This document shows, piece after piece, positions 7,776 through 14,713 of a stretch of 22,157 nucleotides of DNA. Position 1 is the first letter of the stretch. Each line of letters starts with the position of its first letter. The stretch comes from an uncultured Ruminococcus sp. (GTDB taxonomy: Bacteria; Bacillota; Clostridia; Oscillospirales; Ruminococcaceae). Where the stretch lies: positions 1 to 22,157 of the forward strand of contig CALANW010000038.1 in assembly GCA_937926145.1 (NCBI GenBank), given 5' to 3'. A program made the translations under genes and the position numbers. Below the pieces are notes generated by a model. The model was not told where the DNA came from. It was given only the letters and a program-made list of their open reading frames with translations, and ran no database searches.

Positions 7776-7808
7776 GGTCAAATGCTAAAAATATAAGCAT
7801 TTGACCTT
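7762..7808 (-). terminator. Rho-independent terminator of the obg-to-AlgJ operon
   Basis: A perfect 13-bp stem (AAGGTCAAATGCT 7774-7786 with AGCATTTGACCTT 7796-7808) has a 9-base loop. On the minus strand it is followed by GA and nine T residues (7771-7763). It is the first clear terminator downstream of the long minus-strand gene run that ends with the DHHW gene at 7988. Confidence 0.9.
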
Positions 7809-7987
7809 AATCTATATAAAAACGGCTGCAAAATCAGTTTTTATAGCCAAAGCTCCCCTGCGGATATTCTCACATTAAGCGAAAATACCACTCTGACCAT
7901 ACCGTATTGCTTATGCCGTATATTTTCATTCTATGCAGCATAACGCAAAAAGCCACAAGTCAGTTTGTCCGCAGAAAAAGAGCAATA
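7809..7987 (-). other. Intergenic stretch with possible repeat-like sequence and a 22-codon frame
   Basis: Between the DHHW stop and the terminator are about 180 bases with no convincing gene. On the minus strand a frame starting near 7933 reads MLHRMKIYGISN, then TVWSEWYFRLM, then a stop, and the same register continues EYPQGSFGYKN, stop, FCSRFYID, stop. No ribosome binding site precedes it. A 9-bp inverted repeat (7815-7823 with 7837-7845) lies next to the terminator. I think this is a non-coding or decayed element, possibly dispersed in the genome. Confidence 0.35.
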
Positions 7988-9157
7988 TCAGCTGTAAAGA
8001 AGCTTTTTCAAGTCAGTATCTCCCGCAAATGAAGAAACATTGTATAAAACAAGCGCTTCGTCATAATCCGATACATCGATAATTTTTTTATATGATATCT
8101 GAATGTATCGCATATCGATCAAAGTTATCTCCGAATAGTGATCCGTCAGAAATTGTGAGTAGCAGTGTGCATAGGAATCCTTGATTATAAGAAGTTTTCC
8201 GCCCTCATTTCCCGTTTTGATAGTTACAATGGGCGCATTTGTTCCAAGGAAAGACGCGTATTTATCCTTCACATCAAGATAATCACGATAGTAGATGCTG
8301 TCGCTCACTTCAGGGTCAGAACCGAATACCTGAGTTACCTCGACCGTCATTGGCTTGTCACCGTCAGGATCGTGATAATAGTCCATTGTGTCGTCCTTGA
8401 CGCTTGTGTTGAGCGTCTTTGAGTAGAACGTTCCCTTGAAGCTGTCACTCGCGTGTTCAACATCATAATAGGAAAGTTCGTGCGGAACATAACCCATTTT
8501 CTCACCTGCCGCAGCATAAGCATAATATGCTCCGAGTGATGTCCAGTGGTGATCCGTTCTGTAATAGATATACTCGTTCTTGTGCGAACTTAATATATCA
8601 TAAACATCTATCCTGGTTATATCATCATCAAGACCCGAATAAACATAATCAATAAAGCTGCGCTGGTCAAGCTCGGGATAAAAATATGAAAGCTCATCTT
8701 TGTAAAATTCAGCCGATGTCGGAACAAGCAAAGTATAAACGGGGATATCATTCTCCTTGCTGAATTCGTTTATTGCTGTTATACTCTTGTCGACATCACT
8801 GTAATCAGGTTCACCGACCTTTTCGATAAGCCTGTCTTTGAGAACATATATCCCACCGATCTCTTTCTTTCCGACAGCAGTTTCAATACCCGATTTTAGT
8901 TCAAGCCAGCCAACTCTTCCCGAAAAATGATCGGCAACATATTTTTCAAGCTTGTCTGTATAAGTTCTGTCGAACCACGTTTTTGCAGAGAGTTTTGGCT
9001 TCCGTTCGAGTGATTTGTTTTCAAGCTCGGAGAATGTTTCCTTTGGTTTAAATATCGTTATGAGCGCAAATATTATGAAAAAACCGAAAAATATGATACA
9101 GCTTACGATCTCAATAATATGGCTGCTCTTCTTATCTGACTTTTTTATTGTTCTCAC
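7988..9157 (-). CDS. DHHW-family AlgJ/AlgX-like SGNH acetyltransferase
   Basis: Extracytoplasmic partner of an MBOAT acyltransferase that would pass an acetyl (or other acyl) group to a surface polysaccharide or other envelope polymer. The product of up to 389 residues has an N-terminal membrane anchor at about residues 14-36 and an SGNH-like domain. The diagnostic motif YRTDHHWTSLGA (about 199-210) gives the catalytic Asp-His pair, and IIKDSYAH (Ser328) gives the likely nucleophile. The gene lies right after the MBOAT gene in the same reading frame: stop TAA, one GAG codon, then GTG at 9157. GAGGTG, the only good ribosome binding sequence, overlaps that GTG, so the true start may be an ATA at 9148, giving a protein shorter by three residues. 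It is the last gene before the terminator. Confidence 0.88.
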   Translation of the reverse strand: MRTIKKSDKKSSHIIEIVSCIIFFGFFIIFALITIFKPKETFSELENKSLERKPKLSAKTWFDRTYTDKLEKYVADHFSGRVGWLELKSGIETAVGKKEIGGIYVLKDRLIEKVGEPDYSDVDKSITAINEFSKENDIPVYTLLVPTSAEFYKDELSYFYPELDQRSFIDYVYSGLDDDITRIDVYDILSSHKNEYIYYRTDHHWTSLGAYYAYAAAGEKMGYVPHELSYYDVEHASDSFKGTFYSKTLNTSVKDDTMDYYHDPDGDKPMTVEVTQVFGSDPEVSDSIYYRDYLDVKDKYASFLGTNAPIVTIKTGNEGGKLLIIKDSYAHCYSQFLTDHYSEITLIDMRYIQISYKKIIDVSDYDEALVLYNVSSFAGDTDLKKLLYS

Positions 9158-9160
9158 CTC

Positions 9161-10564
9161 TTAGAAACGGAAATATAAGAATGGATTATAGCTTGCATCA
9201 ACAAGATAAGCCGTGCAGTTCACAAGTATAAGAAGCTGTGCCGCTATCGCAGCAATTTTAAGCTGCATAGGCTTCTTCTGCTGAAGCTTGTCTGTAAATT
9301 TTGAAAAAATATCCGTCGATGCAAAAATGCACAAAGCAAATATTACAGCATTTGATGCGAGCAGGTAAAGCGCCGTGCTGTCACCCAATATTCCGTTAGC
9401 GCCAAACATCGCACCGATAAAATGCCAAGCATCTGTAAGTGTATTCGTATCAAACAATACCCAGCCTAAAACCACTAAAATAAAGGTATAAAGCGTACTT
9501 ACAGCCTTTGGAAGCTTTGCAAGTATCTTTCCCCAGCCCAGCCTTTCAATAACAATGAGTACACCAAAGTAGAATCCCCAAAGCATAAAGTTCCAGCTTG
9601 AACCGTGCCATAAGCCTGTGAGTGACCATACAATGAGCAGATTAATAATAGTCCTTGCCGAGCCTTTGCGGTTGCCGCCGAGCGGAATATAAACATACTC
9701 TCTGAACCAGCTTCCGAGTGTGATATGCCACCTGCGCCAGAATTCGCTTATGCTTCGCGAAAGATACGGGTGATCAAAATTTATTGGGAAATTAAATCCG
9801 AGCATCTTTCCAAGTCCGATTGCCATATCGGAATAACCCGAAAAGTCAAAGTATATCTGGAATGTGAATGCCAAAATTCCAAGCCATGCCGTCGCCGCAG
9901 ATATCTCGCCATAGTCCATAGCCTTTACCTGCGTCCATACAAGACCGATGTTGTTCGCAAGGAGAACCTTTTTCGCAAGTCCTTTAAGGAACTTGCCTAT
10001 TCCCTCACTTACCTTTGAAATGCTGATAGTTCGGCAATCGATCTCTCTTGCAACGTCCTCATAACGAACGATAGGTCCTGCAACGATCTGCGGAAAAAGT
10101 GTAACATAAGCCGCAAAGCTGAAAAAGTTCTTTTGTACCTTGATCTTCTTCATATAAAGATCGATCGTATAAGACATACTCTGGAACGTATAGAACGAAA
10201 TACCGATAGGAAGCGGAAGCTGTGGGTCGGTGATATGCAAACCGAATACGGAATTTATTGTTGTAATTATGAACGAACTGTATTTGAAAACTCCGAGCAA
10301 ACTCAGGTTCATTATTACGGAAATAAGCAAAAATACCGTCTGAATGTTTCGCTTGTCATTGAATTTATTGATAAGCAATCCCGCCGTATAGTCTATCGCC
10401 GTCGAAATAAGCATTATGACCACATATTTCGGTTCGCCCCATGCATAGAAAAACAATCCGGTAAGAAGAATAAAGATATTTCTAAACTTATCGGGAAGTA
10501 TGAAATACAAGATCAATGTTATTGGCAAAAAGTAAAACAAGAATACTAAACTTGAAAAAACCAT
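9161..10564 (-). CDS. MBOAT-family O-acyltransferase (AlgI/DltB-like)
   Basis: Polytopic membrane protein of 467 residues that moves an acyl group, probably acetyl, across the membrane for O-acylation of an envelope polymer. Family signatures are FWRRWHITLGSWFREYVYIPLGGNRKG (seen in two parts around 275-301) and LTGLWHGSSWNF (315-326), where His320 is the expected catalytic residue. About ten or more hydrophobic segments run through it. Start ATG 10564 has AGGGGA within the end of the RNase M5 gene, three bases downstream of which it begins. Its immediate follower is a DHHW/AlgJ-like protein, the usual partner, so the pair works together. The acceptor polymer cannot be told, as no polysaccharide biosynthesis genes are in the window. 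Confidence 0.93.
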   Translation of the reverse strand: MVFSSLVFLFYFLPITLILYFILPDKFRNIFILLTGLFFYAWGEPKYVVIMLISTAIDYTAGLLINKFNDKRNIQTVFLLISVIMNLSLLGVFKYSSFIITTINSVFGLHITDPQLPLPIGISFYTFQSMSYTIDLYMKKIKVQKNFFSFAAYVTLFPQIVAGPIVRYEDVAREIDCRTISISKVSEGIGKFLKGLAKKVLLANNIGLVWTQVKAMDYGEISAATAWLGILAFTFQIYFDFSGYSDMAIGLGKMLGFNFPINFDHPYLSRSISEFWRRWHITLGSWFREYVYIPLGGNRKGSARTIINLLIVWSLTGLWHGSSWNFMLWGFYFGVLIVIERLGWGKILAKLPKAVSTLYTFILVVLGWVLFDTNTLTDAWHFIGAMFGANGILGDSTALYLLASNAVIFALCIFASTDIFSKFTDKLQQKKPMQLKIAAIAAQLLILVNCTAYLVDASYNPFLYFRF

Positions 10565-10567
10565 ATT

Positions 10568-11170
10568 TTAATCATTCCCCTGCCTTTGTGATAATTTAGC
10601 TGTGATTTTCATAAACTCGTCCCTTGACATCATCGTGTTGATGATCTCGAGCATTGCATTTGTCGTCATTAATTCAGGCATTCCGAGATATTTCAAAAGC
10701 TCACTTCGCTTCTCGGCGGAGTTGTTTCCTCCCGAAAGTCCCGCTTCAAAAAGGTCAAGCTTTGTAACAGGTTCTCGCTCGCTGTCAGCCTCAGTCGAAA
10801 TAACTCCCGCCTTGCGGAAAGCTTCAAGCAATGTCTGTGTGTCAATACCCTCAACACCTATCTTGCCCTCTTTGGACGGAGCAGCTTTGCGTTTTTCCTT
10901 GCCGAAAATATCGGGAATATAAACATTCGTTATTTTTCCATCGGATATTGCACCTTTGAGAAAATTCCGTATCTTAAAGCCTGCACTGTCCGAATCGGTC
11001 AGAATAATTATTCCCTTATTTTTTGCAAAAAATCTTATTATTTCAAGTTTTTCCTTATCTTTTATAACAGAAAAACCGTTTGTTGTTATTATCACTGCAT
11101 CGACAACAGAGGAAAGCTTTATTTTATCATATTTTCCCTCGACGATCACAGCCTGTTCAAGATGAAGCAT
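10568..11170 (-). CDS. rnmV: Ribonuclease M5 (TOPRIM endonuclease, 5S rRNA maturation)
   Basis: Cleaves the 5S rRNA precursor in Gram-positive bacteria, using ribosomal protein L18 as partner. The N-terminal TOPRIM domain has VEGKYDK (catalytic Glu11) and TDSDSAGF (Asp59, Asp61), both intact. A C-terminal domain of about 100 residues follows, as is usual for the family, and the 200-residue length is close to B. subtilis RNase M5. Start ATG 11170 has AGGAAA upstream and lies 9 bases after the holA stop. Its stop is 3 bases before the MBOAT start. The same operon carries Mini-RNase III, so both 23S and 5S end-processing enzymes are made together. Confidence 0.92.
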   Translation of the reverse strand: MLHLEQAVIVEGKYDKIKLSSVVDAVIITTNGFSVIKDKEKLEIIRFFAKNKGIIILTDSDSAGFKIRNFLKGAISDGKITNVYIPDIFGKEKRKAAPSKEGKIGVEGIDTQTLLEAFRKAGVISTEADSEREPVTKLDLFEAGLSGGNNSAEKRSELLKYLGMPELMTTNAMLEIINTMMSRDEFMKITAKLSQRQGND

Positions 11171-11179
11171 AAAAATTTC

Positions 11180-12223
11180 CTATTCAAGCGACAGCATTTG
11201 AACGATTGCTTCCTGCAAAAGCACAATACTGTCAGTTTTTGATGATTTTATTTTATAATCGGTTTCGGTAAGTATATTTAAGCATTTTCTTAAATGTGAA
11301 GTCGAGTAGAACCTTGCATCGCGATAAGCATTGTTAACACGGAATTCCATATTTTTTTTATAATCAAAGTCCGAGATTATCTCGCCCGTCGATTTTCTGC
11401 TGCCTATGCCAAGTTTTACCCGATAAAGGTCAAGCATATTTCCCGAAATTGCATATATGATCTTTATCGGTTCTTCTTTTTCAAGTATAAGATCGTTAAG
11501 AAGTTGAATGGAATTGTATTTGTCACGCCTTGCGATCGCGCTTGCAAGCTTATATGTCGTAGCTTCAAGCTGCCTTGGAGAAACAAGGTCAATATCAGCC
11601 TTGGTTATCTCTCCGCCGTTTTTGTATGCTATCAGCTTGTCTGTTTCATTCGCCGTAATCATCGAATCACAGCCGCATAACTTCGCAAGATAAATCGCGG
11701 TATCCTTTGATATCGAACCACCGCTTTTTGTCACCTTTGCAGTGATCGCCTTTGCGAGTTCTTCTGCAGTTTTCAACTCAAAAACACAAACATCACCTTT
11801 TTTTGAAACGGCATCAACAAGCTTTTTATATTTCGGCGAAGGATACTTTTTTCCTTCTGTAATATCTATCGAAGTGTAGAAAAAAACAACTATAGTTGTT
11901 TCGGGAATATCAGGAATGTACTTTAATACATCGGCAAGCATATCCTTGCCGTCTTTGTTGGCTATAAGGTCACTCACAACACAGCAAATGTGTTCTGCAA
12001 ACACAGGCAAAGCTTCGCAGGCTTCGTAGAATTCCTCATAGTCGAAATTTTTGCCGTCAAAAACATGATAATTATAAACATCGTCAGTCTTTACAGCCTT
12101 TGAAACAAGTGCATTTTTATATTTTTCAACCGAAACAATATCTTTACCGTAAAAACAGTAAACATTTTTGAACTGAGCCGAGCGTATCACAGCTTTAAGT
12201 TCATTTTCAATAATAGTCGGCAC
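11180..12223 (-). CDS. holA: DNA polymerase III delta subunit
   Basis: Clamp-loader subunit that opens the beta sliding clamp. The 347-residue protein has the family layout: N-terminal YCFYGKDIVSVEKYKNAL (clamp-binding and AAA+-like domain, Walker A not conserved as normal for delta), a central lid domain, and a C-terminal helical collar domain with LYRVKLG (typically LYRxK). Start is GTG 12223, with GGAGG ending 9 bases upstream inside the comEC 3' end; the two genes overlap by 17 bases. The comEC-holA order is common in Firmicutes. All parts are present and nothing is unusual. Confidence 0.93.
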   Translation of the reverse strand: MPTIIENELKAVIRSAQFKNVYCFYGKDIVSVEKYKNALVSKAVKTDDVYNYHVFDGKNFDYEEFYEACEALPVFAEHICCVVSDLIANKDGKDMLADVLKYIPDIPETTIVVFFYTSIDITEGKKYPSPKYKKLVDAVSKKGDVCVFELKTAEELAKAITAKVTKSGGSISKDTAIYLAKLCGCDSMITANETDKLIAYKNGGEITKADIDLVSPRQLEATTYKLASAIARRDKYNSIQLLNDLILEKEEPIKIIYAISGNMLDLYRVKLGIGSRKSTGEIISDFDYKKNMEFRVNNAYRDARFYSTSHLRKCLNILTETDYKIKSSKTDSIVLLQEAIVQMLSLE

Positions 12224-14342
12224 AGCTTAACACCTCCGCTTCAAAACCGTCATCATAAGCCTTTATAATTACATTTTCACCGTAAAAATTTCGAGTGTCT
12301 TTGTTTGCAGCGGTTTCAATTTTGCTGTCAGCAAATATCTGAACTTTGCCGCTGATGTTTTCATGAACTTTTCTCCCTGCATATTCGATAACAACATCAT
12401 ATTCGCCTGCTGCCGCAGCATCTTTTCGCCCGTCATAAGCAAATATATCACAGCCGTTCACATTCAGCATTAGTACATTGTTATCCATTATATTTAGAGT
12501 ATAATTCGGCATTGTTATGACCGCTGTTTTTCTTTCATCATAACCTTTGTGAACTGCATCTATAAAACCTTGCACCGAATCCTCATACTTGCTCGGATAT
12601 ATGATAGTACCGATATTATATAGCCTGCTTCGCGCAGAATATGTCGAAACAGATGCCTGCGCATCAACAAGAAGTCCTATCATCTCTATTCGGTATATTC
12701 CCTTTAGGTCAAGATATCTGAATATCTCATCAGCACATAAACCGCCTTTATTAAGGTCGATTATCGATGCATTCTTCTTATCATTTATAACAATAGCTGA
12801 TGAATTTCCGCTTTTTATAAATGCAACATCAATATGATCCGCTGGAACAAATCGATATACGTAAATCGCAAACACGCATAAAACACACGCTGCCGTATAA
12901 ACTATTGCAGTCGTTTTTACCTTACGAAAATATACCGCCGCCGCAATCGTCACAGCCAAAGCCGCAATTATCGCCCAATAAGAAAACCTGTTTGAAACAG
13001 CAATATATGTAAAGTGCATTTCGCCAATGAGCTTTACACTCGCAAGCACAAACTTGCAGCATATTCCGCTTATCTTCATAAGAGGAACGAGCAGAAAACT
13101 CACACCGCCGCTGAAAACAACTACCGTTCCACATATAAGTATGACCGAGCATATCGGTATAAGTATCAGATTTGATATTGGCGAAACAACTGATACTTCG
13201 TCAAAATACAAGAAACATACGGGAAAGACTACTGCAGAAACAACAGCCGATGTTATCATCGACTTTGCTATTTTCCCGATTTTGCGCTTCTTTTCAACAA
13301 CTTTTATTATAGCGGGTGCAACCGCACCAACACCAATAACACCCGTCACCGAAAGTATAAACGAAGCGTCCATAACCGCAAATGGATTGCCGACCGTCAG
13401 CAATATAACAGCAATTCCAAGCGAGTTCATAAGGTCAGCTCTTCTGTTGAAAAGTGAAGAACCATACACCAAAATAAGCATAACAGCCGCACGGATAACT
13501 GAATTTGAAGCTCCCGAAAGCATTACAAATGCAAACATCGGTATCAGAACTATTCCAAAACGTGCAAACTTATTCAGCTCTGTCAGCTTCAGCGCAAACC
13601 AGAATAGTGAACACACTATAGATAAATGCACTCCCGAAACAGCCATTATATGACCTATGCCTGCACGATACATCATCTTTTTGGTATCACTCTCAATGTT
13701 TGATTTATCACCGAACATGATCGCGTCAACAAGCGAAATGCTTTCCGGATCAAGCTGAGTTCGCATTTCGTCATGAATAAACTCTCTGTAACGGCACATT
13801 GCCCGTTTTATCAGCAGATCATCCGACGGAATAATACTGATCTCCGGTTGATCTATCGACAGAAAATAACCCTTTGCCTTATAATATTTCAAGCTGTTGA
13901 AAGAGAAACTGTTTTTGGGCAGTAAAGCAATTCCTTTTACAGTGATATTATCTCCGATATCACACATCTTGGCTTCTCCATAGCAGTAGACCTTTGTATC
14001 AATGTTTCCGTTTATCTTTCCGTCAATATAATAAAGTGACCTGTCATCATTATAGTCGGTAAAATCGGTCAGAACTCCCGAAACAGTAACTTCATGACCA
14101 CTGAAAGAGATAATATTCTGATAGCAAAGCTTGTCATAGCCAACAAAATAAAATGAGCCTATCGCAAAGCATACCGAACATACAAGGTAAACAATTTTAC
14201 TCCTGCCTTTGATTATCAAAATCACGACAGAAAACACGACTGCCGCGATGCTCACTGCAATTACAGCCTCCGATATAAAAAATGATGCGAAAAACAGCCC
14301 AAGCAAGTATGAAAAACCCACATAAGCCATTTTTCGTATCAT
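12207..14342 (-). CDS. comEC: ComEC/Rec2-family DNA uptake channel with a degenerate MBL domain
   Basis: Membrane channel that passes single-stranded DNA into the cell during natural transformation. Of 711 residues, the N-terminal segment (helices about 10-70) leads into a DUF4131-like OB domain (about 80-170) and the competence domain with IMFGDKSN and HIMAVSGVHLSIV (231-243), followed by multiple helices up to about 490. The last 213 residues (about 499-711) sit where family members have a metallo-beta-lactamase domain. DVGQGDS is replaced by DVAFIKSGNSS, and the THPHADH motif by a stretch near 559 (LVDAQASVSTYS) with no His. So the domain seems not to bind metals. Start ATG 14342 has GGAGG ending 8 bases upstream. 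It follows the HIT gene by 18 bases. The channel part is intact; whether the cell is competent is not shown here. Confidence 0.9.
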   Translation of the reverse strand: MIRKMAYVGFSYLLGLFFASFFISEAVIAVSIAAVVFSVVILIIKGRSKIVYLVCSVCFAIGSFYFVGYDKLCYQNIISFSGHEVTVSGVLTDFTDYNDDRSLYYIDGKINGNIDTKVYCYGEAKMCDIGDNITVKGIALLPKNSFSFNSLKYYKAKGYFLSIDQPEISIIPSDDLLIKRAMCRYREFIHDEMRTQLDPESISLVDAIMFGDKSNIESDTKKMMYRAGIGHIMAVSGVHLSIVCSLFWFALKLTELNKFARFGIVLIPMFAFVMLSGASNSVIRAAVMLILVYGSSLFNRRADLMNSLGIAVILLTVGNPFAVMDASFILSVTGVIGVGAVAPAIIKVVEKKRKIGKIAKSMITSAVVSAVVFPVCFLYFDEVSVVSPISNLILIPICSVILICGTVVVFSGGVSFLLVPLMKISGICCKFVLASVKLIGEMHFTYIAVSNRFSYWAIIAALAVTIAAAVYFRKVKTTAIVYTAACVLCVFAIYVYRFVPADHIDVAFIKSGNSSAIVINDKKNASIIDLNKGGLCADEIFRYLDLKGIYRIEMIGLLVDAQASVSTYSARSRLYNIGTIIYPSKYEDSVQGFIDAVHKGYDERKTAVITMPNYTLNIMDNNVLMLNVNGCDIFAYDGRKDAAAAGEYDVVIEYAGRKVHENISGKVQIFADSKIETAANKDTRNFYGENVIIKAYDDGFEAEVLSCADYY

Positions 14343-14360
14343 ATAAATTACCTCCGAGTT

Positions 14361-14702
14361 TTAACCCATTGCAACGTCAAGCTTCTTGCCGCCGAGAATA
14401 TGAAAGTGAAGATGCTTTACGCTCTGACAGCCATTTTCACCGCAGTTTGAAACTACTCTGAAACCATCCTTGTCAATGCCTTGTTCTTTGGCGATCTTGG
14501 CAATAACTTCAAAAATATGTGCAACCACAGCGGAATTATCCGCTGTGATCTCTGCTGCACTTTCAATGTGAGTTTTCGGAATAACGAGTATGTGAACAGG
14601 TGCAAGAGGATTGATGTCCTTGAATGCAAGAACCTTGTCGTCCTCATAAACCTTAGTGCTTGGAATCTCACCTGCTGCTATTTTACAAAAGATACAATCC
14701 AT
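14361..14702 (-). CDS. HIT-family nucleotide hydrolase (HinT-like)
   Basis: Small cytosolic purine-nucleoside phosphoramidase of the histidine-triad family, 113 residues. The triad HLHFHIL (His97, His99, His101) is complete, and CxxC-like CIFCKIAAGEIP at the N-terminus is the normal family start. The ATG at 14702 has GGAG upstream, 11 bases after the alaS stop. HinT proteins hydrolyse aminoacyl-AMP and lysyl-AMP species; being next to alanyl-tRNA synthetase is suggestive but not proof of a shared role. Confidence 0.93.
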   Translation of the reverse strand: MDCIFCKIAAGEIPSTKVYEDDKVLAFKDINPLAPVHILVIPKTHIESAAEITADNSAVVAHIFEVIAKIAKEQGIDKDGFRVVSNCGENGCQSVKHLHFHILGGKKLDVAMG

Positions 14703-14713
14703 AGCCGTTCTCC

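Noticed and set aside
13027..13653. Open frame of 208 codons on the plus strand inside comEC
   Set aside because: Antisense shadow of the transmembrane channel; Thr/Ile-rich text with no motif.
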